Origin: Enterovibrio calviensis DSM 14347
GTDB taxonomy: Bacteria > Pseudomonadota > Gammaproteobacteria > Enterobacterales > Vibrionaceae
DNA length: 64,000 nt
Reading direction: 5' to 3'
NCBI RefSeq assembly: GCF_000621165.1
Contig: NZ_JHZA01000012.1
Span: 124,001 to 188,000, forward strand
This document shows, in pieces, positions 10,194 through 21,866 of this stretch. The translations under genes were made by a program, and so were the position numbers. The notes under the pieces were generated by a model that saw nothing but the letters and a program-made list of their open reading frames with translations, did not search any database and was not told the origin of the DNA. Each line of letters opens with the position of its first letter. The stretch's first letter is position 1.

Positions 10194-10523
10194 TTACAGC
10201 GACTGAATGGTGCCTTTTGGCATAACAGCAGTCACAAAATCCTTTTTGATGGTTACTTCGTTGTTGTCGCTCAGTGCGATAACAATGAAGTCGTTGTCTT
10301 CAGAAATCTTAGTGATTTTGCCAACAAGGCCACCACCAGTAAGAACTTCGTCCCCTTTACCCATAGATGCCATCAGGTTCTTGTGTTCTTTAACACGTTT
10401 TGCCTGCGGACGGTAAATCATGAAGTAGAAAATAACGGCAAACAGGCCAAGCATAATAAATAGCTGCATACCGCCACCCTGTGGTGCGCCTTCTGCTGCT
10501 GCATGAGCTTGTGAAATAAACAT
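10194..10523 (-). CDS. yajC: Sec translocon accessory protein YajC
   Basis: Small single-span inner-membrane protein that associates with SecDF. It has 109 residues, a hydrophobic segment at about residues 20-37 followed by the conserved YRPQAKR, and a cytoplasmic domain with MGKGDEVLTGGGLVGKI. It is first in the yajC-secD-secF run, 81 nt downstream of tgt. Confidence 0.95.
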   Translation of the reverse strand: MFISQAHAAAEGAPQGGGMQLFIMLGLFAVIFYFMIYRPQAKRVKEHKNLMASMGKGDEVLTGGGLVGKITKISEDNDFIVIALSDNNEVTIKKDFVTAVMPKGTIQSL

Positions 10524-10604
10524 TCAGTCACGTCCTCGTATTAATTTGAACATTTTTAGCGATTTTGCCTCTCCGACAACGAATCATCGAAGAGGCAGAA
10601 CTTC

Positions 10605-11847
<1,243 letters not shown>

Positions 11848-11915
11848 CAAAAAATTCTGCTCAATGGCATGGCGACAAAGGGCCATTGTCATTGGTATTC
11901 AGCGTCAGCCTGAGA

Positions 11916-12971
11916 TTATACCTCAGTCTGACGTGTCACAAACATCGCATCACCGTAACTAAAGAAGCGATATTCATTATTCACCGCTTCCTGATAGGCA
12001 TTCATGACATGATCGTAGCCCGCAAAAGAGGATACCAACATGATCAAGGTTGATTCAGGCAGGTGAAAGTTCGTCACCAATGCATCAACAAGCTGCCACT
12101 CATAACCTGGGTAGATGAAGATTTTCGTGTCGTTAAAGAAAGGCTTCAGTTCTGTGCCTTCTTGCTTGGCGCTTTGCGCCGCACTTTCCAACGAGCGCAC
12201 GGACGTTGTACCTACCGCAATCACGCGATTCCCGCGTGCTTTAGCAGCCAACACGGCATCAACAACGTCTTGCGGCACTTCAGCATATTCAGCGTGCATG
12301 ATGTGATCGTTGATATCGTCAACACGCACTGGCTGAAACGTGCCTGCACCGACGTGCAAGGTCACAAATGCGGTTTCAACGCCTTTTGCTTTCAGTGCTG
12401 CAAGCATGTTTTCATCAAAGTGAAGACCTGCTGTTGGTGCTGCTACTGCACCAGGCTTGGCGTTGTACACCGTCTGATAACGCTCTTTATCAGAGTCTTC
12501 ATCAGGACGGTCAATGTACGGCGGCAATGGCATGTGTCCAACTTGCTCAAGAATATCCAACACGGCTTGCTCGCCGCTGAACCGGATCTCAAACAACGCA
12601 TCATGGCGTGCCACCATTTCCGCTTCAAACTCATCATTCTCGCCAAGCAGCAATAGGTTGCCAGGTTTAGGGGATTTCGATGAACGCACATGGGCCAGAA
12701 TAGATTTGTCATCCAGCACACGCTCTACAAGTATTTCAATCTTGCCACCCGACGCTTTTCGGCCATACACACGTGCAGGAATCACTCGGGTGTTGTTAAA
12801 CACCATCAAGTCACCTGGCTCAACGAGGTCTAATACATCAGTGAATTGTTTGTGGTTCAATTCGCCTGTGTTGCCATTGAGGTGCAACAGGCGGCTCGAC
12901 GTGCGATCCGGTTGCGGATAACGTGCGATGAGCGAATCTGGTAGGTCAAAATGAAAATCGGATACTTGCAT
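11916..12971 (-). CDS. queA: S-adenosylmethionine:tRNA ribosyltransferase-isomerase
   Basis: Transfers and isomerises the ribosyl moiety of SAM onto preQ1 in tRNA, giving epoxyqueuosine. The open frame runs back to 13016, but the ATG at 12971 gives the conserved start [11 protein letters not shown] and a normal 351 residues. Conserved blocks include [19 protein letters not shown] and [10 protein letters not shown]. The gene precedes tgt on the same strand, so both queuosine genes may be transcribed together. Confidence 0.96.
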   Translation of the reverse strand: MQVSDFHFDLPDSLIARYPQPDRTSSRLLHLNGNTGELNHKQFTDVLDLVEPGDLMVFNNTRVIPARVYGRKASGGKIEILVERVLDDKSILAHVRSSKSPKPGNLLLLGENDEFEAEMVARHDALFEIRFSGEQAVLDILEQVGHMPLPPYIDRPDEDSDKERYQTVYNAKPGAVAAPTAGLHFDENMLAALKAKGVETAFVTLHVGAGTFQPVRVDDINDHIMHAEYAEVPQDVVDAVLAAKARGNRVIAVGTTSVRSLESAAQSAKQEGTELKPFFNDTKIFIYPGYEWQLVDALVTNFHLPESTLIMLVSSFAGYDHVMNAYQEAVNNEYRFFSYGDAMFVTRQTEV

Positions 12972-13043
12972 TGAAAAAGCCCCATTCTGCAGCAGCCCGC
13001 TAGTATAGGGACACACGCTGCAATATCAAGCGAGATGGCGCTC

Positions 13044-13065
13044 GCTCGCCAAATTTCTGGTGAGC
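13044..13065 (-). terminator. Hairpin after the first GlyGly-CTERM protease gene
   Basis: GCTCGCCA-AATTTC-TGGTGAGC, 15 nt past the stop of the protease gene ending at 13080 (minus strand). It resembles the hairpin at 14403-14429, as if both came from one duplicated gene end. Confidence 0.6.
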
Positions 13066-13079
13066 GAATTTGTCAGAAA

Positions 13080-14150
13080 TTATGAAAATGCGAATCGTCT
13101 ACGCACAGCGATAACACTGCCCACTAGGAGAGAGAGCCACGCTATGCCTCCTCCACCGACATCCGAAGGTGTATTGGGAGAGGGATAGACAATAGATCCA
13201 TCTGGGTTTGAGTCATTCGGCGGCGCAGGCGTGGTTCTGTCAGCTCGGGAAAAAACATCACTATCAAAGGTTTCACGAGGGCGCTGATACCCCCCTTCTA
13301 TTAATGCATTTATCCAATGAAAGTAATGACTGACTTGCGTAAATCCGTCTTCCGTATTTGGGTCGCCGCAACCATTGTATTTATGTCGAAAACTCACGAC
13401 GCCAATAAGGCGGTAACCTCTGTCGCTATCTCCAGCATGACTTTGATCTTGCCAAACGAGTGGCCCGCCTGAGTCTCCATTGCATATGCCTGCACCTTCA
13501 CGCTGATTAGCACACACGTAGGCATTGGCCTTAGCGGAGTGATAAACCCCGCCTGTCATCACCCATCGACACTGCCTGTCTTCGACACCATCTAAATAGG
13601 TGAATTGCAAATATCGACTTTGATAACCATTGGTTGAAACTCGCCCCCAACCGGAAACCAATAAGTTATGTTGAGCACCTGCAGAGAATTCAAGTTCAGC
13701 ACTCGCATTCATGCTGGCATCCGCTAAGGCGATTGGCTTTGCATGTTCAGGCAATGTGTCATTGAGGCGCAGCAATGCAATATCTGCTGTGAAATTTGAT
13801 GGATTGTAGTCAGGATGTATCCATAAGTTAGACGCAACGATAGCCGCCCTTCTATTTGCTGAGTCGTCGACTCCCGCTGTCACATAGACATCCGAAGCAC
13901 TTAAGCCATCATCGACGCAATGCGCAGCTGTCAGCACATAGCTTGTTTCATCATCTGACGAAACAGACACCAAAGTGCCTCCGCAAAGTGTCCCTTTACT
14001 CGTTGTAACAAGCACTTGCCAAGGCACTTCTGCAATGGAAATCGTGGAGCCTTTTACAATGGTCGGCATTTTGTCATTTGCAAAGGCCAAATGACTCCCC
14101 GTAACCACCCCAATAAGCGACATACATACACTCAATAATGTCCTTGCCAT
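13080..14150 (-). CDS. Secreted trypsin-like serine protease with GlyGly-CTERM
   Basis: S1-family protease expected to be exported by Sec and then the type II system. The ATG at 14150 is preferred over an upstream TTG because it begins a signal peptide ending near AFAND and is preceded by GGTGG. Catalytic triad: His in VLTAAHCVDD, Asp in TADIALLRL, Ser in CNGDSGGPLVW. The C-terminus has a Gly-rich stretch, a hydrophobic helix and a RRR tail, the GlyGly-CTERM sorting signal processed by rhombosortase. It resembles the V. cholerae VesA/B/C group. It is one of three neighbouring paralogs. Confidence 0.88.
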   Translation of the reverse strand: MARTLLSVCMSLIGVVTGSHLAFANDKMPTIVKGSTISIAEVPWQVLVTTSKGTLCGGTLVSVSSDDETSYVLTAAHCVDDGLSASDVYVTAGVDDSANRRAAIVASNLWIHPDYNPSNFTADIALLRLNDTLPEHAKPIALADASMNASAELEFSAGAQHNLLVSGWGRVSTNGYQSRYLQFTYLDGVEDRQCRWVMTGGVYHSAKANAYVCANQREGAGICNGDSGGPLVWQDQSHAGDSDRGYRLIGVVSFRHKYNGCGDPNTEDGFTQVSHYFHWINALIEGGYQRPRETFDSDVFSRADRTTPAPPNDSNPDGSIVYPSPNTPSDVGGGGIAWLSLLVGSVIAVRRRFAFS

Positions 14151-14402
14151 TGCCACCACCCAAAAATTAGACAACCAATCAATTATTGAGAAAACGTAAC
14201 AATCAAGGCGGCATTAATCACACGTTAACTGGTCAAAAACTAATCAAGTGATTCATTTATGAATCATTAGTGTCAATTATAAGTACACAGAAGAAGCGAA
14301 TCGCACCGAATTAGTGCAATTATTGGATGAATTGGCAAAATGAAATGAAGGGGCAATGTACTGAGCGATGTGTTAAGTGGTAGTCAGTTTGTGAAGCAGG
14401 GT

Positions 14403-14429
14403 TTGCTCGCCAACACTTTTGGCGAGCAA
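14403..14429 (-). terminator. Terminator after the second GlyGly-CTERM protease gene
   Basis: Perfect 11-bp stem TTGCTCGCCAA / TTGGCGAGCAA with a 5-nt loop, 12 nt beyond the stop at 14442 on the minus strand. Confidence 0.75.
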
Positions 14430-14441
14430 GTTTGTCAGGCG

Positions 14442-15482
14442 TTATGAATAGGAGAAACGTCTACGCGCGGCAATCATGCCCGCAAAGACCAATGATAGCC
14501 AGCCGATAGAACCGCCTCCTCCGCCATCCGAAGATGAAGGCACCAAAAGTGCTGGCGGAGTGAAGCCCGATGTTGCCGTAAATATGTTGGAAGACAAACT
14601 ATCTGACGGCTGAACATAGCCACCATCAATATTGTCACTAATCCAATCAAAATAGTTACTAATCTGAGTGAAACCATCTTCCGATTGCGTGTTTGCACAC
14701 CCAAGTTCTCTGCTCGAGAAGCTAACGATTCCCACTGCTCGATAACCAAAATCTGCATCACTGGCGAATGAAGGGTCTTGCCATATCAATGCACCGCCCG
14801 AATCACCAGAACAAACACCCGTTGTAACCGTTTGATTTGCGCAAATCGTTGCATCTGCTAGAAACTGGCTAAAAACATTATTTGTATAGTTCCAACTACA
14901 TTGCTGATCAGTAACACCCGTCAATAGCGTACGACGCAGGTAATTAGAAACCGACCCACCAGTTGTTGTTGCCCCCCAGCCAGAAACATAAAGATTATTG
15001 CTCTTGCCTGCTGAGAATTCAGCATCCAAGTCTATTTGGCCAGAAGTGCCTAATAAATCAATAGGTTTTGCGTTAGACGGCAGGGATTTAGAAAGGGTAA
15101 GAAGAGCGATATCAGCAGTGAAATTAGAGGAATCATAATTGGGGTTTACAACCAGATTGGAAAGAGTAATACCGTTCGATGCGTCTCTGGCATCATCTAA
15201 ATCATCAATACCAGCATAGACCGTAATATCAGATGAGGAATGGCCTGAAACGCAATGTGCAGCTGTCAGCACATACTCGTCAGCGATTATCAGTCCACCA
15301 CACACATTTTGATTGGGAGAAACCCCATCATCTATGACTAGAAACACTTGCCATGGTGCTTCGCTAATGGGCGCATAACTTCCCCCAACAATTAATGGTT
15401 GTTTGATATCTTCAGCCGCTACTCCTGCAGATCCTCCCAACATCAAAAGTGCCAGCGTTGCATTCCTTTGCCAACTTCTCAT
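14442..15482 (-). CDS. Secreted trypsin-like serine protease with GlyGly-CTERM
   Basis: Second of three tandem S1 proteases. The ATG at 15482 is chosen because GAGGGACGAGGA lies directly upstream and it opens the signal peptide MRSWQRNATLALLML, with cleavage near VAAED; an in-frame upstream extension to 15557 has no such support. Mature N-terminus IVGG, His in VLTAAHCVSG, Asp in TADIALLTL, Ser in CSGDSGGALIW. The C-terminal Gly-rich linker, hydrophobic helix and ARRR tail form a GlyGly-CTERM signal. The paralog at 13080-14150 shares several blocks, for example NPxYxxSNFTADIALL. Confidence 0.88.
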   Translation of the reverse strand: MRSWQRNATLALLMLGGSAGVAAEDIKQPLIVGGSYAPISEAPWQVFLVIDDGVSPNQNVCGGLIIADEYVLTAAHCVSGHSSSDITVYAGIDDLDDARDASNGITLSNLVVNPNYDSSNFTADIALLTLSKSLPSNAKPIDLLGTSGQIDLDAEFSAGKSNNLYVSGWGATTTGGSVSNYLRRTLLTGVTDQQCSWNYTNNVFSQFLADATICANQTVTTGVCSGDSGGALIWQDPSFASDADFGYRAVGIVSFSSRELGCANTQSEDGFTQISNYFDWISDNIDGGYVQPSDSLSSNIFTATSGFTPPALLVPSSSDGGGGGSIGWLSLVFAGMIAARRRFSYS

Positions 15483-15646
15483 TCCTCGTCCCTCGCCAAC
15501 TTTTTTTATAGTCAGCGGAGACCGTATCTCAACATTGTTTAAAGAAAAAGCGGGCAAACAAGAACATGCGGCTTTTTCTCGACTTTACACCGATAAACCA
15601 GAAATGAGTCAATCTATACTTCGAGCCATTCGACGTATTGTTGCAT

Positions 15647-16657
15647 TCATCGCGATCTGGTCCTTTTCAGAATACGTCGTACGAGAACGTGACGACTCGT
15701 AGCCATTATCGACAACCACAGCAGAACGCCTAAACCCAGCGCACCTCCGCCACCGCCCCCATCACCCGATGAAGCGGTGACAACTTGAGAGCTATTGCTC
15801 GCACAACTGCCCGCTTGGCAACTGCTTATCCAGCTCAGGTAATTTGACACTTGCGTGTAAACATCAGGAAAGGTCGGAGAGGCACATTGGAAGTTAACCC
15901 CAAAACTGACTAAACCCACCAGCGTGGCTCCAGCATCAGAATCTGCCGCGCGCGAAGGGTCAAACCACACTAACGGGCCACCCGAATCGCCGTTACATGC
16001 ACCTCGACCAGATTCTTGCGCGCAAAAATATTTACTTTCATAACCCGCAACATCCGTTATTGTTGTCCCCCAGCTAGACGCACACGCGCTGTCTGAGATC
16101 GTCGAGAGTGTGGCTTTTTGAAGGTCGTTGGTCGATGTATTGCGATTGGCATCTATGTACCCCCACCCTGTCAGCAGTAAATCTTGCTGCGATAAATCAG
16201 CGGTTGCATCCACTGCCGTTTGCACAGCGATGCTCGCCAACACAACACTTGAAGCATTGCTATGAATAGCCGAAGACAATTTGATTAATGCGATATCGTT
16301 GGCCAGCGTGGTTTTGTCATAGCTACTGTGGGCATGAATCGCGTCCACGCTAGATTGGAAAGAGGCGAAATCTGCCCCGTAGATGGTCGCGGTGCCCGTA
16401 TAGACTGAGACCGAGTTTGCTGAGGCTAATGAGAAATCATCATCGTCTGCGGTATCAAGGCAATGCGCAGCCGTGAGCACCCATTCACTGCCGATCACTA
16501 CGCCACCACAAAAAAAGTTGCCAATTCTTACAAACGCCTGCCAAGGCGCATCTGAAATGGCAGCATCACTTCCCCCTACCACACGAGGCTCGCGCTCCGC
16601 GCCTTGGGCAAAACAAGACAACAGTATGAGTAGCAATAAAGCAAAGTGTTTTCGCAT
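15647..16657 (-). CDS. Secreted trypsin-like serine protease with GlyGly-CTERM
   Basis: Third S1 protease of the cluster and the most divergent. Start at 16657 gives the signal peptide MRKHFALLLLILLSCFAQGAE with GAGG 9 nt upstream; an ATG at 16672 is the alternative. Mature start VVGG, His in VLTAAHCLDT, Asp in LANDIALIKL, Ser in CNGDSGGPLVW. The C-terminus has six consecutive glycines, a hydrophobic helix and a basic tail. Likely a type II secretion substrate anchored or released by rhombosortase. Confidence 0.88.
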   Translation of the reverse strand: MRKHFALLLLILLSCFAQGAEREPRVVGGSDAAISDAPWQAFVRIGNFFCGGVVIGSEWVLTAAHCLDTADDDDFSLASANSVSVYTGTATIYGADFASFQSSVDAIHAHSSYDKTTLANDIALIKLSSAIHSNASSVVLASIAVQTAVDATADLSQQDLLLTGWGYIDANRNTSTNDLQKATLSTISDSACASSWGTTITDVAGYESKYFCAQESGRGACNGDSGGPLVWFDPSRAADSDAGATLVGLVSFGVNFQCASPTFPDVYTQVSNYLSWISSCQAGSCASNSSQVVTASSGDGGGGGGALGLGVLLWLSIMATSRHVLVRRILKRTRSR

Positions 16658-16848
16658 CCCAAAAATCCTCATCACAGTTAAACGTTGATCACGCACTGAC
16701 ATCCGTGTTGCTACTACTGCTGATAGAAAGACAATGAGCCTTCGAAAACATGGTCACGCAAATCTTTGATTCCGGTCACCTTTCATGTGCCTCAATTTGG
16801 CTACATTCGACATATACCCTTTGTATTTGTAAGTCTTTAGGAGGTTAT

Positions 16849-17307
16849 ATGCTTACCGTCAAAGAAATGATGACACCAGAACCCATTACCTTGTCTTCTA
16901 AGCATACGATATATGACGCAAAGTGCCTGATGGATTCAAAACGAATTCGCCACATTCCTATCGTATCGGCAAGCTATGAACTAGAAGGTATAGTGACTCA
17001 ACGAGACATCCTTGCAGCCCAAAGCTCTAGCCTTGAAAAGTCACTCGGTAGTGATGATCCTATGCTGGCGCCTTTATCGCGTTTCACGAAGCCGTCCTTA
17101 TTTACCGTCTCGCCGTCAGCATCGTTAAAATCGGCCGCTTTGTTTATGCAGCAACACAAAATCGGGTGTTTGCCTGTCATTCAACATGACCAACTGGTCG
17201 GCATTATTACGGACTCTGACTTTATCGCCATTGCTATCAACCTACTTGAAATTCAAGAAGACGCTGAGCCCATGGAGATCGAAGAAGCCGAAGAAGAAAT
17301 GGCGTAG
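16849..17307 (+). CDS. CBS-domain pair protein (AcuB-like)
   Basis: Two tandem CBS domains (about residues 5-65 and 80-140), a fold that binds adenine nucleotides and regulates partner proteins. Start at 16849 is set by AGGAGG 4 nt upstream; the open frame extends further 5' without support. The 152-residue product ends in an acidic tail (EPMEIEEAEEEMA). No enzymatic domain is attached, so its partner is unknown. It precedes the acpH gene by about 100 nt. Confidence 0.85.
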   Translation: MLTVKEMMTPEPITLSSKHTIYDAKCLMDSKRIRHIPIVSASYELEGIVTQRDILAAQSSSLEKSLGSDDPMLAPLSRFTKPSLFTVSPSASLKSAALFMQQHKIGCLPVIQHDQLVGIITDSDFIAIAINLLEIQEDAEPMEIEEAEEEMA

Positions 17308-17406
17308 CCGCACGATTGAGTCGCGACAATGTGGGGATTCTTCGGCATACTCGATCGCTGACACGTCAATGTGCCAAATGGACAGGCGCAGACCAAGCGA
17401 GGCCGA

Positions 17407-18006
17407 TTGAATTATCTTGCACACCTCCATGTTGCATCACGTTGCGATAGTCAGTTGATGGGAAATTTGCTGGCAGATTTTGTGAGAGGAAAGCCTGACG
17501 GCATTTATTTGCCTGACACCGTCGATGGAATTTATCTGCATCGATTCGTGGATGGTTATATTGATGCTTTGCCGCAAATTAAAACCTGTCGAGCGCTGTT
17601 TCCAAAAGCGCTCTACCGCTACAGTGCCATTGCGCTCGATATCTTTTGGGATCACGCGCTGGTCAAACACTGGTCCGCCTTTCATGACGAGCCACTGCAC
17701 AGTTTTGTAAAAGACGCTGAGACGTCCTGCCAGTTATCGATACAGAAAGAATCCGAAACACTTCCCGATCGCTTCTTGTTTATGTCAGAGAAAATGTGGC
17801 GAGAGCAATGGATCCTATCCTATGCGGATATCAACACCCTGCCTTTTGTTCTAGAGCGAATGTCGACACGTAGCCCCAGAATGGCACCTCTGGCTGATAC
17901 TGCCGCAGTGCTTATCACGCATCAAGATCAACTGCTCGACGCTTTTCCCTCTATCTATCAACAAGTCTTAGATGCGGCTTCAACCTTTACGCGCACACCT
18001 AGTTAG
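17407..18006 (+). CDS. acpH: Acyl carrier protein phosphodiesterase
   Basis: Removes 4'-phosphopantetheine from holo-ACP. The product starts at a TTG codon (17407): LNYLAHLHVA aligns with the family start NFLAHLH, GAGG lies 4 nt upstream, and the resulting 199 residues match family length. Family blocks GNLLADFVRGKP, GIYLHRFVD, DIFWDHALVKHW and MSTRSPRM are present. Confidence 0.88.
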   Translation: MNYLAHLHVASRCDSQLMGNLLADFVRGKPDGIYLPDTVDGIYLHRFVDGYIDALPQIKTCRALFPKALYRYSAIALDIFWDHALVKHWSAFHDEPLHSFVKDAETSCQLSIQKESETLPDRFLFMSEKMWREQWILSYADINTLPFVLERMSTRSPRMAPLADTAAVLITHQDQLLDAFPSIYQQVLDAASTFTRTPS

Positions 18007-18043
18007 CAGCTCCTAGTTAGGACAGTGGCAACGAAGCAAACAC

Positions 18044-18067
18044 AAAAAAAGCGACCCGAAGGTCGCT
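18044..18067 (-). terminator. Terminator between acpH and aceA
   Basis: AGCGACC-CGAA-GGTCGCT hairpin preceded by seven A on the plus strand, so a T-run for minus-strand transcripts. It would end the aceBA transcript. Confidence 0.85.
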
Positions 18068-18144
18068 CAAAGCGTGGATTCTAGGGCTCGATTAATGTGG
18101 CCCCTTTAGACTCGTTTTGATAACGCGTGTTGGCAACGCGTCAA

Positions 18145-19449
18145 TTAAAACTGATCTTCTTCGGTAGACCCTGTCAGTGCCGTCACTGACGAGTTACCAC
18201 CTTGAATCGTATTCGTCATGGTATCGAAGTAACCGGTACCCACTTCTTGCTGGTGCGCCACGAAGGTGTAACCACGCTCGGCAGCCGCAAACTCAGGACG
18301 TTGAACTTTCTCAACGTAGTGGCGCATACCTTCACCTTGTGCATAAGCGTGAGCCAATTCGAACATGTTGAACCACATGTTATGAATACCCGCAAGAGTG
18401 ATGAACTGGTACTTGTAGCCCATGTCTGAAAGCTCTTGCTGGAAACGTGCAATCGTCTCTGAGTCCAGGTTTTTCTCCCAGTTAAACGAAGGCGAACAGT
18501 TGTATGCCAGCAGCTGATCTGGGTACTTCGCATGAATTGCTTCCGCGAATTGTCGCGCTTCTTCCAAATCAGGTTTTGCCGTTTCACACCAAATCAAGTC
18601 AGCATAAGGTGCGTAAGCAAGGCCACGAGAAATGGCTTGTTCAATGCCAGCACGTACTTTGTAGAAACCTTCTGCGGTGCGCTCACCCACGATGAAATCT
18701 TTATCGTACTCATCGCAATCAGAAGTCAGTAGGTCAGCGGCATTCGCATCGGTACGCGCAATCACAAGGGTGGTGGTGCCTGCAACATCGGCAGCAAGAC
18801 GCGCTGCAACCAGTTTTTGAACGGCTTCTTGGGTAGGAACCAGCACCTTACCGCCCATGTGACCACATTTTTTCACTGATGCTAACTGGTCTTCAAAGTG
18901 AACACCTGCCGCACCCGCTTCAATCATTGAACGCATCAGCTCGTAAGCATTCAGTACGCCACCAAAGCCCGCCTCAGCATCGGCAACGATAGGCAAGAAG
19001 TAATCTGTGCCTTCTTCTGGCGTGCCGCCTTTCGACCATTGAATTTGGTCAGCACGACGGAAAGAGTTATTGATACGTTTAACCACTGCAGGAACAGAAT
19101 CCACAGGGTAGAGAGATTGGTCAGGGTACATGCTAGATGCGGTGTTGTTATCAGCAGCCACCTGCCAGCCTGACAAGTAAATCGCTTCAATGCCGGCCTT
19201 CGCTTGTTGCACCGCTTGACCACCGGTCAGCGCGCCCAAACAGTTCACATACCCTTTTTTCGCAGAACCGTTGACCAGTTCCCACAACTTATCCGCACCA
19301 CGCTGAGCAATAGTCTGCTCAGGGACGAAGGAACCACGCAGCGCAACAACTTCCTCTGCCGTATACGTTCGTTTTACATTATTCCAGCGTGGGTTTTCTG
19401 CCCAGTCTGCTTTCAGTGCGTCGATTTGCTGCTGTCTTGTCTTCGTCAT
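18145..19449 (-). CDS. aceA: Isocitrate lyase
   Basis: Splits isocitrate to glyoxylate and succinate, the first step of the glyoxylate shunt for growth on acetate and fatty acids. The ATG at 19449 ([16 protein letters not shown]) has GAGGGA upstream and gives 434 residues, the normal length; the frame extends 6 codons further 5'. The active-site motif KKCGHMGGK places the catalytic Cys at residue 195. It lies 88 nt downstream of aceB on the same strand. Confidence 0.97.
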   Translation of the reverse strand: MTKTRQQQIDALKADWAENPRWNNVKRTYTAEEVVALRGSFVPEQTIAQRGADKLWELVNGSAKKGYVNCLGALTGGQAVQQAKAGIEAIYLSGWQVAADNNTASSMYPDQSLYPVDSVPAVVKRINNSFRRADQIQWSKGGTPEEGTDYFLPIVADAEAGFGGVLNAYELMRSMIEAGAAGVHFEDQLASVKKCGHMGGKVLVPTQEAVQKLVAARLAADVAGTTTLVIARTDANAADLLTSDCDEYDKDFIVGERTAEGFYKVRAGIEQAISRGLAYAPYADLIWCETAKPDLEEARQFAEAIHAKYPDQLLAYNCSPSFNWEKNLDSETIARFQQELSDMGYKYQFITLAGIHNMWFNMFELAHAYAQGEGMRHYVEKVQRPEFAAAERGYTFVAHQQEVGTGYFDTMTNTIQGGNSSVTALTGSTEEDQF

Positions 19450-19537
19450 TGTGATTCCCTCTCTCAATGTGTTCCTAAACTTGGGTTAACTCGTCTTGGG
19501 TTTAAACAAAATTTGGGGTCAAAAAGCATTCCGCTCA

Positions 19538-21145
19538 TTAATCCAATAATTCATATCCGGATAAGGTTAAGAAATCGGCCAAATCATCACTGGTGGTCAG
19601 CTGCTCCATCATGCTGGCCGCCTGTTCGTATTTCCCTTGATTGAACACGTCTTCGCCTAGCTCGCCTTTAAGCACGGACATTTCTTCCGTTAAACACTCT
19701 CTAAAGAACGCTGCCGTGACGGTTTTGCCGTTGCTCAATGTCTTCTCATGCTTAATCCACTGCCATATCGAGGCTCTTGATATTTCTGCTGTGGCCGCAT
19801 CTTCCATCAGGCCGTAAATGGGCACACAGCCATTACCTGAAATCCATGCCTCGATGTATTGCACCGCCACACGAATGTTATGGCGCATACCCTCTTCCGT
19901 TCGATCTCCCTCACAAGGGGCTACCAACTCTGCGGCGGTAATTGGCGCATCTTGCTCACGCGACACATCCAGTTGGTTCTGGCGATCGCCGAGCGCGGCA
20001 TCAAACACTGCTTTTGCGGTATCCGCCAAACCTGGGTGTGCGACCCATGTGCCGTCATGACCGTTATTTGCTTCCAATGACTTATCTGTCTGAATTTTGT
20101 CGAGCACCCAAGCGTTTTTCTCAGGGTCTTTCGATGGGATGAATGCCGCCATTCCGCCCATCGCCATCGCACCGCGACGGTGACACGTTCTCACTAACAA
20201 TCGTGAATACGCGTTCAAAAACGGTTTTTCCATGGTCACGGCTTGACGGTCAGGCAACACGCGGTCAGGGTGATTTTTGAACGTTTTGATGTAACTGAAG
20301 ATGTAATCCCAGCGTCCACAGTTCAGCGCCACGATGTGGTCTTTCAAGTTGAACAAGATTTCGTCCATCTCAAACACTGCTGGCAAGGTTTCAATCAACA
20401 CCGTTGCTTTAATGGTGCCGCGTGGCTGATTGAAGTGATCTTCTGTGAAACAGAAAACATCATTCCACCATGCTGCTTCTTGGTGTGCTTGCAGCTTAGG
20501 CAGATAGAAATAAGGACCAGAGCCACTCTCAAGCAGCGCTTTGTGGTTTCGGTAGAAATACAAGCCAAAGTCAAAAAGCGCACCGGGAATAGGCTGACCG
20601 TTCAACAGAACGTGCTTTTCTTTCAGATGAAGCCCACGAACGCGACAGATAAGCACAGCAGGATCGTCGTTTAGTGCGTATTGCTTGCCGTTAACGGGGT
20701 TTTCATAAGAGATAGTACGATTGATGGCATCGGTTAAATTGCGCTGACCATCAAGCACTGGCCCCCACGCTGGCGAAAATGAATCTTCAAAATCCGCCAT
20801 GAAGACTTTCACATTGGCGTTCAGAGCGTTAATTACCATTTTGCGCTCAGGTGGCCCAGTGATCTCTAAACGGCGATCTTGTAAATCGTTTGGAATGCCA
20901 CGAATTTTCCATGAATCTTCACGGATATTGGCAGTGTCGCTCAGGAAGTCAGGTAACTCCCCAGCATCAAATTTTTCTTGGCGTGCCACTCGGGCAGAAA
21001 GCAATGCAGGTACACGGTCTGCAAATCGCACGGCCAACATGTGGATGAATGAAAGCGCGTCATCGGTAAGAACATCTGATTCTTTGTCCGTGATCGGCGG
21101 AACGAATGATAGTTCCTGAGAAGCTTGCTGTGCGTGTGAATCCAT
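19538..21145 (-). CDS. aceB: Malate synthase A
   Basis: Condenses glyoxylate with acetyl-CoA to malate, the second glyoxylate-shunt step. The 535-residue product has the malate synthase blocks VFMADFEDSFSP, CRVRGLHLKEKH, LIETLPAVFEMDEIL and LNCGRWDYIFS. The aceB-aceA order is the classical operon; no aceK follows in this window. Confidence 0.97.
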   Translation of the reverse strand: MDSHAQQASQELSFVPPITDKESDVLTDDALSFIHMLAVRFADRVPALLSARVARQEKFDAGELPDFLSDTANIREDSWKIRGIPNDLQDRRLEITGPPERKMVINALNANVKVFMADFEDSFSPAWGPVLDGQRNLTDAINRTISYENPVNGKQYALNDDPAVLICRVRGLHLKEKHVLLNGQPIPGALFDFGLYFYRNHKALLESGSGPYFYLPKLQAHQEAAWWNDVFCFTEDHFNQPRGTIKATVLIETLPAVFEMDEILFNLKDHIVALNCGRWDYIFSYIKTFKNHPDRVLPDRQAVTMEKPFLNAYSRLLVRTCHRRGAMAMGGMAAFIPSKDPEKNAWVLDKIQTDKSLEANNGHDGTWVAHPGLADTAKAVFDAALGDRQNQLDVSREQDAPITAAELVAPCEGDRTEEGMRHNIRVAVQYIEAWISGNGCVPIYGLMEDAATAEISRASIWQWIKHEKTLSNGKTVTAAFFRECLTEEMSVLKGELGEDVFNQGKYEQAASMMEQLTTSDDLADFLTLSGYELLD

Positions 21146-21822
21146 AAATCGCCCTCCAATTCCATTTGTAACTAAATCACAACAATGTCAATTAACGCCT
21201 CACTGCTTCAATTGCTGCCATGTCGCCGAAACACGTCTTTAAGCTGACGTATTTAACGCGACACGTCAACACCACCAGCGGCATTAGACTTAAGTATAAA
21301 ATGAGTAATATTGATAAATAACAATAATTTATGAACAAATAGAGTTTTAACTCAAAACACCAAATTAAAACAATTCTCAGATTCTTCTTCCGTTTGTGAT
21401 CATTTCATCCTTTAGTGCCATTTTTGTAACCACTTACGAAATAAAATTACCAAACGACAACTATCGCAACCCAACAAAAAAGCCTGTTTTAAACGTAGCA
21501 GCAGAACCAAGAGTTTGCATAAATTCTTTTTATAACAAAAAGTTAACAATGAAGGGCGGATATCTACGCTAACAATGCTTGGCGATAAGCGCTTAATAAT
21601 CATAAAAAAATATGTCTTGATATCGACAGAATTTAATTTCAGAAACGCCACGGAGTTACCACCCTGAAATCAGAGTGATCATCTGGAAAGTAAAAGTAGA
21701 ACCAAACAATCAACCAAAGTTGAGATGAAATGCAATAAGAGGTAAAGAATCTAGAAAAAGGAGAGGTAATTTCATCGTTTTAAGCCAAATAACGTATGGC
21801 TAACAAATCGGTTCATCCTGTA
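21146..21822. other. Long AT-rich intergenic region upstream of aceB
   Basis: About 680 bases with no convincing gene. It holds the aceB promoter side (AT-rich 21290-21400) and the downstream side of oxyR. A 79-codon minus-strand frame at 21412-21651 has no start signal or recognisable sequence and is not called. No RNA gene was recognised. Confidence 0.6.
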
Positions 21823-21850
21823 GCCAACCGACAAATCCTTGTCAGTTGGC
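21823..21850 (-). terminator. Hairpin downstream of oxyR
   Basis: GCCAACCGACAA / TTGTCAGTTGGC pair at 11 of 12 positions around a 4-nt loop, 17 nt beyond the oxyR stop. No T-run follows, so terminator activity is uncertain. Confidence 0.45.
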
Positions 21851-21866
21851 ATATAAAGGAGGGCCA

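Noticed and set aside
12063-12656. 197-codon plus-strand frame
   Set aside because: Antisense shadow of queA with Cys/His-rich nonsense composition.
21412-21651. 79-codon minus-strand frame in the aceB-oxyR gap
   Set aside because: No ribosome-binding site, low-complexity composition, no recognised family; probably chance in AT-rich DNA.
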